Shown here piece by piece: positions 38,038-47,067 of a stretch of 64,000 nt of DNA. The translations under genes and the position numbers were made by a program. Each line of letters starts with the position of its first letter. Position 1 is the first letter of the stretch. The notes under the pieces were generated by a model. That model saw only the letters and a program-made list of their open reading frames with translations, did not search any database and was not told the DNA's origin. Source of the stretch: CS4-C045 sp963844115 (GTDB taxonomy: Bacteria > Planctomycetota > Planctomycetia > Pirellulales > UBA7805); assembly GCA_963844115.1 (NCBI GenBank), contig CAWJNN010000048.1, forward strand, positions 16,838 through 80,837, written 5' to 3'.

Positions 38038-40250
38038 TCACGTGGCCGGGGCCGGATCGTTAGGCAGGTTCGGATTGACGCGATACAGCCAAAAGCGGCC
38101 TTCGCTATCCGGTGGGTCTATGCCCTGCAAAACCTCGGTCCCAAGCAGTCCCAGAAAGATTTCCGGTTGTATTCTTTCGTCGAATCCGTAGTTACCGGCC
38201 GAGCGATATCGTTCGATTTCGCTCCAGTGAACGTACACGTGCGTGATTCCCTCCGCCAACAATCGCTTGTGAAACTCGTGCGCGTTGCGGTCTGCCACCA
38301 GATCAGCGAACACCGACGAGTCGAACGTCGTGTTGTACAGCACTCGCCTGGCTTCCAAATCGAATGGCTGCGCATCTCCGACCAGCAGAACCGTGCCAAC
38401 ATTACGCTGCTTGTTTAGAAAAAGGTGCGCTTGGTCGACCCGCAACGGATCGTTGCGCAGGTGGCTTAACGCGACCACAAACCGTCTGTCAGAACCTTCC
38501 AACACACCGGTCGTCATACACGCCATCCCATAGAGCGAAGATAACACCAGCAAGGCGATAACGTAGTAGCGCCATGCCTTTGATGTTTGCCATGTCGCAC
38601 CGATACCAGCCAACAGTGCCACGACCGGCAAAGCAGGAACCCAGAACCGATCGATGCGATTCGTGAAAATCCACCATGCCATATAGAAGAACGCAAGGTA
38701 AGCCAACAGCAGTAACACCAACTCGCGCCTCGTCTTTGAAACCGCAAACAGCGCGAGTGCCGCCAGCGGTATCAGAACCGGTGCCAGCCACGCACTGCGA
38801 ATTAGGACGTGGCCGACATAATAACCAACCTGGCGTCCACTAAACGCGTTTTCGTCCGTGCTGCCGGGATACGGCTGTGGTCGATGCGCCTGTCGCCAGC
38901 GCCGATCCAGTTCGTCCGTTCGACTTGTCCCGCCAAACCACTCGAAAAGCAAAGGATAGGTCGGGTTGCCCGTCAGCACCGCGTTCTTGACGAACCACGG
39001 CCCGCAGCCAACGGCAACCGCGAGCAGAAATGCTGCCAGCGGCTTGAAGCGCGCACCAAGATCGTGATGGCGAGTTCCTAGATGGATACCCATGCCGATC
39101 GTCAGCGGAAATACAACCAACAGAAGCGCGGGATACTTGCATGCGACACTTGCGCCGCGAGAAACCCGGCCAGCAGGAACCAGCCTGTCGACGACCGACG
39201 GTCGGTGGTTTCTATCGTCTGATCATCATCTGAACCCGAATTGATACCGCACGCTATCAGTGCCGCGTACAAAGACAGAAACGCGTAGCATCCAACAACT
39301 CCATCGATCAAACCTGTCATGGAGACGCGGGCGACCCACGGTATCCACAGATAGAGGACGGCGGCAATGACACCGACCGACGGCGAGAAGAATCGCCTAC
39401 CGGCGGACCAGACCGCGGCACCGGTTAGCACGGACACAAACGCAATCACCGTCTTGCCGACCAATGCGCCGGTCCACCATTCTCCAAGTAACACCATTCC
39501 GACCAAGGCGTGCATTTCCGCGCCTAGTGGCATCTGCGCGTAGACGTTGTGTGGCAGAAACCCGATCTGGCCGTTGCCATAGAACTCCTTGGGTACCTGC
39601 AAGTGATATTCACGCACGTCGAAATCTATTGGCGGCAACATGCCGCCCAGGACCAAGAACGCCGCGGCGGGAGCCGCCAGCCCTAACCAACGACTCGACA
39701 GCCATGCCCCGTCACCGTTGGTCTTGCTTAATGGTTGACCCACCACCGGACGGCGAACGAGCGACCAGCGCCTCAGCGCCGCTACCGTCGTTGCTGTCGC
39801 CGGCACCGCGAAGCACCAAGGGTTCAGCCACCCCATCAGCCCCACCAGCAGCGTAAACAGCGAAAGAACATTCAAACCGATGGCCGTCCCGAAAATAAGT
39901 TGCTCGTGCTTCTCTAGCCCCTTCGTCACGCCGCCGATCGACATAAGCCACCAACCTAGGATCGCCGCATAAACAACGATTGTCGCCGCCGTCACCAAAA
40001 TCGGGAAACGATCCAGGACGCCAGCCTGCCCCGGATCGCCGAACCAGATTGCCACTAAATTTATGGGATCCGCGAGCAGAAGCATTACCACGAACCGCCA
40101 CTGCGTCTCTCCGGTCCGAGACGACAGGTCCTTGAGTTCCGTGGCGAAAAAGGCCGCCACGTAAACGAGTAGCAAGACGGCAACCACGCCGGTCACGTAG
40201 GTGCGAACGTTGTTCGCTTTCGCTGGCAATGCCGAATTATTGTTCAACAT
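38038..40250 (-). CDS. Large GT-C-like membrane protein, frame broken
   Basis: The product of about 737 residues has a dozen or more helices. The loop FDVREYHLQVPKEFYGNGQIGFLPHN has the acidic GT-C-like signature and is common in planctomycete membrane glycosyltransferases. The C-terminal domain (HVYVHWSEIERYRSAGNYG) is soluble. One base is missing at 39152-39155 (GCGC); correction gives GFLAA then SVACKYPALLLVVFPLTIG. The start codon at 40250 lies inside a 13-bp duplication that also holds the nhaC stop, so it is cotranscribed with nhaC. Function is unknown beyond this. Confidence 0.7.
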
Positions 40251-40271
40251 TATTGTTCAACACTATTGTTC
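40235..40271. repeat. 13-bp tandem repeat spanning the nhaC stop and the next start
   Basis: Nearly three copies of a 13-bp unit (minus strand GAACAATANTGTT) cover 40235-40271. One copy contains the nhaC TAG and the next contains the ATG of the following gene. The junction looks built by small duplications. Confidence 0.65.
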
Positions 40272-41879
40272 GACGGTATCGCCGCGTCCTTCCTGAACTA
40301 CGCTGCCAAAAACCAGAATCGCAGTGAACAGGGCGACGATCGCCAGCGGCATGGCGACCCACGCGCTCAGCCCGAATCCAACCGGGATCGTTCCGCAAAT
40401 GACGGAGATGGCGGCGACCGTCAGCGCGTACGGCATCTGAGTCCAGACATGCGCGACGTGATCGCACTGGCTCGCGCGGCTGGAGAGGATTGTCGTGTCG
40501 GAAATTGGCGAGCAATGGTCACCAAAAATCGAACCGGCCAGAACACTCCCTACCGAGGCCAGCAGGAGGTGATGGTCGGTTGTCGGTGTCTCGCCATTTG
40601 CCAGTAGCGCTTTCCACGTAACGCCGATAACGAGCGGTGTCAGAATAGTCATCGTCGCCCAGCTGGTACCAGTGCAGTAGGCCACAATCGATGCGAGAAG
40701 AAAGACTACCGTGGGCAGCCAATGGACCGAAATCGTTCCGCTGATCATTCCGCTCAAATAGTCCGCCGTGCGAAGGTGGTTGGCGTCCGATGCGTTCGGC
40801 GATTCCAGTAGACTGGTCAGACTCCAGGCAAGCCAAAGGATTAACAGCGCGGGCATCATCAGTTGGGCGCCGTGCATAAATCCCTCCCAAACCTTGCCGA
40901 CCGACAGCTGGCCCGAATATCGAGCCAGAGCGATAGCGACGATTAAACCAAACAACGAGGCGACGACCAACGAAAGAAAAGCGTCACCGGCGCTCAAAAT
41001 AACCCACAAAGACCCTGCGTCGGAACTTTCCTTCGTTCTGCCCGTCCAGAAGAGCGTCGCGAGCAAGACGATGATGACTGCTACGATCGGAATGACCGCG
41101 ACGTACCAGCGACCCAGTCGCTGATTTGCGGATGTGACGTGCAGGCTACTGAGCACATCCTGTGCTGGATCTGCGCCACTTAGCGCTCGGCGCTCGGCCG
41201 CGAGCATGGGCCCGAAGTCACGTCCAGTCACAGCGATCATCCCCACCATCAACAGGGCCAATACGGGATAGAAACGGTAGATGATTGTGGTGACAAAAAT
41301 ACGAAACGCAGCATCGCTGGCGGTCGCGATGTGCAGACCGTCGAGGCCATCTTGGATCTGGCTTATTTCAAAGCCCACCCAGGTCGACAATAACGCGATT
41401 CCGGCAACGGGAGCCGCCGTCGAATCGACGATGTAGGCCAGTTTTTCTCGCGAAATCTTGAGACGATCGACAACGGGTCGCATCGTTGATCCCAGCAGCA
41501 AGGTATTCGCGTAGTCGTCAAAGAAGATTAACAGGCCAAGCAGCCAACCGGTCAGCTGACCTCGGCGCCGGGTGCTGGCCCAAGGACGGATCTTGGCGAC
41601 CATTCCCTCCATGCCGCCCGCCTGATGAATCACGCCGATCATCGCGCCCAGAAAAACCGTAAAGGCAAGCACTCGCAGGTGGTCCTGGTCACTGATCGTC
41701 GGCCACAGGCTGTGGGCCCACATGATTTTCAGGGACACCCACGGCTGACCGCCTCCGAGAATTAAGGCGGCCGCTGCGATTCCGCAGAACAGCGAAATGG
41801 CAACGCGCCGCGTCAACATCGCCAACGCGATCGCGATCAGGGGCGGCACAACGCTCCAGATTCCGTAGTGTTCTGGCAT
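40263..41879 (-). CDS. nhaC: Na+/H+ antiporter, NhaC family
   Basis: The 538-residue product has about twelve helices. LLGLLIFFDDYANTLLLGSTMRPV, AYIVDSTAAPVAGIALLSTWVGFE and SIFGDHCSPISDTTILSSRAS are strong NhaC-family blocks, with the conserved Asp and Asn residues of the ion path. It lies between coaD and the large membrane protein gene. Some members of this superfamily carry amino acids instead of Na+/H+, so the ion is inferred. Confidence 0.88.
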   Translation of the reverse strand: MPEHYGIWSVVPPLIAIALAMLTRRVAISLFCGIAAAALILGGGQPWVSLKIMWAHSLWPTISDQDHLRVLAFTVFLGAMIGVIHQAGGMEGMVAKIRPWASTRRRGQLTGWLLGLLIFFDDYANTLLLGSTMRPVVDRLKISREKLAYIVDSTAAPVAGIALLSTWVGFEISQIQDGLDGLHIATASDAAFRIFVTTIIYRFYPVLALLMVGMIAVTGRDFGPMLAAERRALSGADPAQDVLSSLHVTSANQRLGRWYVAVIPIVAVIIVLLATLFWTGRTKESSDAGSLWVILSAGDAFLSLVVASLFGLIVAIALARYSGQLSVGKVWEGFMHGAQLMMPALLILWLAWSLTSLLESPNASDANHLRTADYLSGMISGTISVHWLPTVVFLLASIVAYCTGTSWATMTILTPLVIGVTWKALLANGETPTTDHHLLLASVGSVLAGSIFGDHCSPISDTTILSSRASQCDHVAHVWTQMPYALTVAAISVICGTIPVGFGLSAWVAMPLAIVALFTAILVFGSVVQEGRGDTVEQ

Positions 41880-41883
41880 GTCG

Positions 41884-41950
41884 CGTAGAACGGAACTTGT
41901 TCCGTTTACCTTCGATGGTTCGGCATCAACGGAACAAGTTCCGTTCTACG
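41884..41950. repeat. Perfect 23-bp inverted repeat with inner palindrome AACGGAACAAGTTCCGTT
   Basis: Arms 41884-41906 and 41928-41950 are exact complements, and each arm contains an 18-base near-palindrome. It fills the gap between coaD and nhaC. The same 18-base palindrome recurs at 56446-56463 after purM. Confidence 0.75.
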
Positions 41951-41968
41951 ATCTGGCACCAAAGGCAC

Positions 41969-42466
41969 CTAGGACAGCTTCGCCCGCAAGGCCGCGGCCA
42001 CCGGTGGCGGCACGAAGCGCAGCAGTTCCTCTTCCCCCGCCATGGTTGCGATCTGTTTGATCAGTGAACTCGAAATATGGGAATATTCTTCGCTCGCCAT
42101 CAGAAAGACCGTTTCAATACCGGGATCGAGCTTTTGATTCGCCAGCGACATGGTGAACTCCTGTTCCATGTCCGACAGTGAACGAACTCCGCGAACCATC
42201 ACGCGAGCGCCACATTCGCGAACAAACTTAACCGCCAAACTGGAAAACGATCTTACCTCGATATTGTCCAGATCCGAGGTCACCTCCCGGACCAGAGCGA
42301 TCCGTTCGTCGATCGTAAAGAGCGATGCCTTGTCGATGTTGACGCCGATCCCGATGACCAATCGATCCAAGAGACGGCAACACCTCCGGATCACATTCAC
42401 ATGACCTAACGTGATTGGATCAAACGATCCAGTGTAGACGGCACTGTAGAGGTCGGGATTTGCCAT
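41969..42466 (-). CDS. coaD: Phosphopantetheine adenylyltransferase
   Basis: CoaD makes dephospho-CoA from 4'-phosphopantetheine and ATP. The 165-residue product has the nucleotidyltransferase TGSFDPITLGHVNVI motif at the N-terminus, MVRGVRSLSDMEQE and the C-terminal SHISSSLIKQIA, a normal ISSTxIR variant. Length is typical. The start at 42466 avoids a one-residue extension. Confidence 0.95.
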   Translation of the reverse strand: MANPDLYSAVYTGSFDPITLGHVNVIRRCCRLLDRLVIGIGVNIDKASLFTIDERIALVREVTSDLDNIEVRSFSSLAVKFVRECGARVMVRGVRSLSDMEQEFTMSLANQKLDPGIETVFLMASEEYSHISSSLIKQIATMAGEEELLRFVPPPVAAALRAKLS

Positions 42467-42496
42467 CAAAAGGGCCTTTGTAAGACACGGGCTAAG

Positions 42497-43669
42497 TCAA
42501 CACGATGGGTGCAGGCGAAATTCTTGCAATCCTTCAATCAGCCTATCAAGGTCGTCTTCATTGTTGTACGCATGGGGACTTATACGCAACCGTCCACCTC
42601 GGTAGCTGAGCAACACGTTTTGCCGCTGCAGTTGCTCTCGCAGCACCCGCATATTGCCCGGCCACACAAAGGAAACGATGCCGCTGCGATGTTCGCCTTC
42701 GCGAAGCGTATAAAGCGTCGCACCGGCGGCGGATAGACGCTCGCTGGCGACATCGGTGATGTGCAGGATCCGATCGGCGACGTTCGCCGTTCCCAGCGAT
42801 ATTAACAGTTCCAGGCTTTCGCGTAAGCCAATATTCCCGACCATGTTCTCCGTGCCACCTTCGAAGCGACCGGCGGTCGGCTTGAGGTTGAGTTCGATGT
42901 GATCGAAATCGGCGGAATGCACAACACTGTGCCAGCCCACACCCCAAGGATGCAGTCGATCGAGATGCTCGCGGCGAATATAGAACACGCCGGCGCCCTC
43001 CGGCCCCAGCAGCCATTTGTGACCGTCGGCGGCAAGAAAATCGACCTCGGTTTGGCTGACGTCCAGCGGGAACACTCCCAGCCCCTGGATGGCATCCAGG
43101 AACAACAACGCGCCGCGATCATGAGCCAACTGGACTAACTGATCGACATCGTTTCGCCAACCACTGGCATAACCGACCCAGCTAACGGCAACGATCCGTG
43201 TCCGTTCGTCACATGCCGCCGCCAGGCGATCAAGATCGACTCGACCATCATCGACCGCTACTCGGCGGGTTTCGACCCCGCGTGATTCCAGGTTCATCCA
43301 GGGATAAAGGTTGGACGGAAATTCGTTGGCGAGCGTCACAACGTTGTCGCCCGGCTGCCAGGGAAATCCTTCGGCAACCAGGCATATGCCGGCCGTCGTA
43401 TTCTTTACCAGAGCGATCTCGTCTTCACTCGCGTTAATCAACCTCGCAGCACTCTGACGCGTTCCTTCGACGCGTTGATCCCATTGCGACCAGACCGAAG
43501 CACCCTTGCAAGCGGCTTCCTCGGCCCAGGCGACGACGGCGTCACAGGCCGGACCCGTGATTGGGGCCACGGATGCATGGTCCAAATAGACCATCTGCTG
43601 GGCTACCGGCATCTTGCTTCGAAACGCCTCCCAGTCGGGGGTGCCGTTGCTGTGATCCGAGCTTTGCAT
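42497..43669 (-). CDS. Class V PLP aminotransferase, cysteine desulfurase-like
   Basis: The 390-residue product has the fold I PLP enzyme landmarks: VYLDHASVAP, ALVKNTTAGICLVAEG, SWVGYASGWRNDVDQL and the PLP lysine in LAADGHKWLLGPEGAGVFYI. GGTENMVGN closes the site. The catalytic Cys loop of IscS/SufS enzymes is not evident. The gene probably encodes an isopenicillin-N-epimerase-like or selenocysteine-lyase-like enzyme rather than a true desulfurase. It precedes coaD on the same strand. The substrate is unknown. Confidence 0.75.
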   Translation of the reverse strand: MQSSDHSNGTPDWEAFRSKMPVAQQMVYLDHASVAPITGPACDAVVAWAEEAACKGASVWSQWDQRVEGTRQSAARLINASEDEIALVKNTTAGICLVAEGFPWQPGDNVVTLANEFPSNLYPWMNLESRGVETRRVAVDDGRVDLDRLAAACDERTRIVAVSWVGYASGWRNDVDQLVQLAHDRGALLFLDAIQGLGVFPLDVSQTEVDFLAADGHKWLLGPEGAGVFYIRREHLDRLHPWGVGWHSVVHSADFDHIELNLKPTAGRFEGGTENMVGNIGLRESLELLISLGTANVADRILHITDVASERLSAAGATLYTLREGEHRSGIVSFVWPGNMRVLREQLQRQNVLLSYRGGRLRISPHAYNNEDDLDRLIEGLQEFRLHPSC

Positions 43670-43798
43670 ACCTTCGATATCCCGCTATACGGCTACTGTC
43701 ATCCTGTACGCCGCCAAGTAGAATAGGCGATCCGCCTGAATTATACTGAATTACTTCACCAGGAAGTTGGCTACGCGAACGTTTTTTGACGAGTCACC

Positions 43799-43981
43799 AT
43801 GAAGGCGATGTGTATTTCGGGAATGGTGTTTGGGGGGCTTCTGTTTCTCGTTTTCGCGTTAGACCTAACCCCTCTGCAGCGTCCGTTTTACCAACCCAGC
43901 GCGACGCTTGATATCGGTTTTATGATCGCCGGTTTGTTAATCGTGTATATGGGTTGGTCTGCAATGCGCAGCACGAAGTAG
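43799..43981 (+). CDS. Small two-helix membrane protein
   Basis: The 60-residue product has two hydrophobic segments (MVFGGLLFLVFALDL and IGFMIAGLLIVYMGW) with a short loop between. No family is recognised. Composition and the clean start at 43799 favour a real gene. It is divergent from the class V aminotransferase gene. Confidence 0.6.
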   Translation: MKAMCISGMVFGGLLFLVFALDLTPLQRPFYQPSATLDIGFMIAGLLIVYMGWSAMRSTK

Positions 43982-44010
43982 CCTATTGCTCGACGATTTC
44001 CCCCTACTTA

Positions 44011-44058
44011 CCCGTCCGGACACGGTCCCGTCCGGACACGGTCCCGTCCGGACACGGC
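44011..44058. repeat. Three 16-bp tandem repeats
   Basis: The unit CCCGTCCGGACACGGT occurs at 44011, 44027 and 44043, the last with one change. It lies between two convergent genes, four bases after which the deacetylase-like frame ends. Confidence 0.8.
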
Positions 44059-44061
44059 GGA

Positions 44062-44841
44062 TCAAGCCGCCCGTGCTACCGCATCGTCGGCCCGAAGAAT
44101 CGAATGCGCGCTTTGAGAAGAGCGCCGGCTCGGCAATTGAGCGGCAATTTTGGAGAAGGAGCGAACTTCCAGATCTGCGTCATCGCGGCGTCGAGCGACA
44201 TGTCGCAACAGCCCTTCCAGCGTTCTCAACGCCGGGCCATCGGCATCCGCCGAAACCGTCAAAGCGACGTGGCAGACTCCGCCCGCCGACATAATGCGGT
44301 CGATGCGGCGTCGCATGGAAAAGCCGCTGATCATTCCCGCACGCTCAGGGACCAGCAGCGACGCCTGCATTTCCCAAAGACCGAAACGCAGAGTTTGAAT
44401 AGGGTGATTCGCATGGCGACCCCCTGCGGCGGACTGGTCACTTGCCACCATCGAGATACCGGCTCGAACCAGTACTTCGAAATCTGTCGAGACCATGGTG
44501 TCGCGCATAATCAACGTTCGGATGTCGAGACGATTCGATGTTGCCGCGGACAGCTGACGTTGCAGATGGCTGCGCATGACCTTTCGACCGTGCTCAGCCT
44601 GAATCCAGGTTGCGTCGCCACACAGGGCCAATTCATGCGACGCAGCCGCAAACTGATCCGCATTGGTCGATGCGAGATCATGAATCCCCCAGGTCGCCGG
44701 TATTCCGAATTCATCAAACAAGCCAACGTATCGCTGAATTGCCCGTTCCCAAACGGTCGTTCCTGCAGCCTTTTTATCTGGCACGGCGACCGATAGACAG
44801 ACGACGCGCTGTGGAATAGTCGAAGGAGGAAGCAATCGCAT
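44062..44841 (-). CDS. Deacetylase-like protein lacking clear catalytic residues
   Basis: The product of about 259 residues has the general layout of NodB-type polysaccharide deacetylases: strand CLSVAVPDKK, FDEFGIPATWGIHD, and the C-terminal block ALRTLEGLLRHVARRRDDADLEVRSF. The TFDDG motif is replaced by SVAVPD, and a His-x3-His is not obvious, so it may be inactive or a distant relative. The start at 44841 has AGGA eight bases upstream. Frames extending to 44964 run into a MITE-like element and are rejected. Confidence 0.5.
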   Translation of the reverse strand: MRLLPPSTIPQRVVCLSVAVPDKKAAGTTVWERAIQRYVGLFDEFGIPATWGIHDLASTNADQFAAASHELALCGDATWIQAEHGRKVMRSHLQRQLSAATSNRLDIRTLIMRDTMVSTDFEVLVRAGISMVASDQSAAGGRHANHPIQTLRFGLWEMQASLLVPERAGMISGFSMRRRIDRIMSAGGVCHVALTVSADADGPALRTLEGLLRHVARRRDDADLEVRSFSKIAAQLPSRRSSQSAHSILRADDAVARAA

Positions 44842-44902
44842 GGCAAGCGTCCTGGGTTGCGAAACGCAGCGTGGCATTTCTCGGCGTTGTTGCCTGCTAG
44901 TA

Positions 44903-45026
44903 ACTAGTGCTCTGTCAGGCGTGCTTTGATGAGTAAGACGGGCACTCCTGCCCGTCCAGAACAACGACGGGCAAGAGTGCCCGTCTTACATTTGAGCCAT
45001 CAATCGATGGCTGACAAAGCACTAGT
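44903..45026. mobile_element. 124-bp MITE-like element, copy A
   Basis: Terminal inverted repeats ACTAGTGCTCTGTCAG (44903-44918) and CTGACAAAGCACTAGT (45011-45026) match at 15 of 16 positions. Inside is a second inverted repeat with GACGGGCACTCCTGCCCGTC and ACGGGCAAGAGTGCCCGTC halves. The element encodes nothing and resembles a non-autonomous transposable element. A second copy lies at 56250-56367. Confidence 0.75.
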
Positions 45027-45235
45027 CGCCCGCAAGCAGCAACATGATCTGCCACCATCCTGTTCGGCGCGACCGATGGCGCGACATAACAAAGACGTAC
45101 CAAATTTGGGAATGGGCAAGCATGAGAAAAACGGCCGCTCGTAACGATTAGAACGGAGATAGTCGCGATTCGAACAATGGCAAGCGGACCCCGGCTGTGG
45201 GCGGACGTTTACCACAACCGGTCACTACCACCCAT

Positions 45236-46792
45236 TCACGCGCGGTTATCTCGAACCGCACCGATGATCGCTTCAATGACGCCATCCGTTGTGTAGTCCC
45301 TGGCCTCGGTCGCCGGCGGATACCCCAACTCAGTCAGTGTCGCTGAAGTCAGCGGACTGATGCTCACCAGTCGACAGTGCCGTAACCGATCGGCGAACAT
45401 ATTGACCAACGAATGGGCGATCGCGGAACTGGTGACGGTAATCCAGTCAATTTGTCCGGAGTCGAGTGCCTGGATCACATCACTGGATGGATCCGTGACG
45501 TCGATACTTTCGTAGACGACAACCTGATCGACGAGGCCGCCCGCCGCCGCTAATTCCGTGGCCAACGTATCACGTCCTCGACTCGCTCGGCACAACAAGA
45601 AGCGACGGTCGGCCGCAACGGGCGCCAACGCGGCCGCCAATTCTTCTGCTCGATAGATGCTCGGCGCCACATCGGGTTTCAAAAAGTACCGAGTCAGTTC
45701 TTGCGCCGTGCGCGGACCGATCACCGCCAGCCGGACCCCTCCCAGTTGCCGAAGATCCCCGTGCTGTTGCCAGATTCGGTCCAGCATCGAGCGAACTCCG
45801 TTGGCACTGGAAAACACAACCCAATCGTAGGTCGATAGCCGGTCAATCGCGTCATCTACCAGCGCCCAGTTGGAGGGCGGTTCGATGGCGATCACCGGCT
45901 GGACCATGCAGCCTGCCCCCTGCTGTACCAGCCGCTGACACAACTCGGATGCCTGGTGAAGTGGTCGAGTCACCAGTACGGTTTGACCGGCCAGTGGTCG
46001 TTGACGGTACCATTGGAACAGCGCCTCCTCACGACATGCGTCACCTATCATGACTACCACCGGCGGTCTCATCTTACGCCGTTCGATTTCGTCGGCGACC
46101 GTACCTAGCGTGCAGGAAACGACCTGCTGATCCGTCCATCCGCACCGGTGCACGAGCACCGCCGGGGTGTCGCCCGATCGTCCCGCCTCGATCAGCGCGG
46201 CAGACCAGACGGGAGCGGTCGTTACTCCCATGTAGAATACGAGCGTGCCGGGAAAACGGGCGAGCGCCTCGTAATCCAGCTTCGAGCATTCGGTTTCCTG
46301 CTGTTCCCGACCGGTGACCAGCGCCACGGATGATGTTGAGTCGCGATGGGTTACCGTCACGCCCGCCAGGCTAGGCGCCGCGTGCGCCGCCGTGATACCT
46401 GGAACGATTTCATAATTGATATTCTCTGCCGCCAGCGCCTCAAGCTCCTCGGCAAGGCGTCCGAATACCGCGGGATCCCCACACTTTAGGCGGACGACCG
46501 CCTGGCCTTGCTTTGCTTTCTCGACCAGTAATTGATTCACTTGTTCCTGCGGCATGATTCGGCCGTGCCCGTGACGACCGAGGCAGATCGCTTCGACTGC
46601 CGGACGGGCGTAGAGTAGCATCAAGGGATTGGCAAGATAGTCGTAGACGACGACATCCGCACACCGCAGCAGTTCTGCGCCTCGAACCGTGATCAGACCG
46701 GGATCTCCCGGACCTGCTCCGACAAGATAGACCCGACCTGTTTGATTTGTTGGCACGATTTGATCACCCAGCTCAGTACTCGACCTGACCAC
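45236..46792 (-). CDS. cobA-hemD: Uroporphyrinogen-III C-methyltransferase / uroporphyrinogen-III synthase fusion
   Basis: The 518-residue product joins two enzymes of the tetrapyrrole pathway. Residues about 18-265 are the SAM-dependent SUMT (VYLVGAGPGDPGLITVRGAELL, VRLKCGDPAVFGRLAEE, PGITAAHAAPSLAG). They make precorrin-2, the branch to sirohaem and cobalamin. Residues about 270-515 are the HemD synthase that closes the macrocycle (VLVTRPLHQASELCQRLVQQGA, DWVVFSSANGVRSML, LLCRASRGRDTLATEL). The fusion is known in several bacteria. It shares a pathway with hemL at 52853-54148. Confidence 0.93.
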   Translation of the reverse strand: MVRSSTELGDQIVPTNQTGRVYLVGAGPGDPGLITVRGAELLRCADVVVYDYLANPLMLLYARPAVEAICLGRHGHGRIMPQEQVNQLLVEKAKQGQAVVRLKCGDPAVFGRLAEELEALAAENINYEIVPGITAAHAAPSLAGVTVTHRDSTSSVALVTGREQQETECSKLDYEALARFPGTLVFYMGVTTAPVWSAALIEAGRSGDTPAVLVHRCGWTDQQVVSCTLGTVADEIERRKMRPPVVVMIGDACREEALFQWYRQRPLAGQTVLVTRPLHQASELCQRLVQQGAGCMVQPVIAIEPPSNWALVDDAIDRLSTYDWVVFSSANGVRSMLDRIWQQHGDLRQLGGVRLAVIGPRTAQELTRYFLKPDVAPSIYRAEELAAALAPVAADRRFLLCRASRGRDTLATELAAAGGLVDQVVVYESIDVTDPSSDVIQALDSGQIDWITVTSSAIAHSLVNMFADRLRHCRLVSISPLTSATLTELGYPPATEARDYTTDGVIEAIIGAVRDNRA

Positions 46793-47067
46793 CCTGGGCC
46801 GAGTTGTGTCGCCGCTTTATTCTAACCGCACATTCCCGCGCCCGGCGCGTCCCTGCGGGGAACGACGCCAGCGTGTTTCAGGTAAAGTCGAACAACGTAA
46901 GTGCCGTACCTCGACGTTGTTTTGCAATTCAACCGTGATAAAATAGTAACGTGGCGGCGTTCGAGGCAGCACCCCCGAGGTGGCAGCCCCGACGCTGCAC
47001 CCCCGACACGCTCCCCCGGTTTGGTCTTCGAGCGGTTGCTGGCGGGTCTTTTTGACAGGGACAAGGC

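Noticed and set aside
44841..44964. N-terminal extension of the deacetylase-like protein
   Set aside because: The extension is coded largely by the MITE-like element at 44903-45026; the start at 44841 has a better ribosome site.
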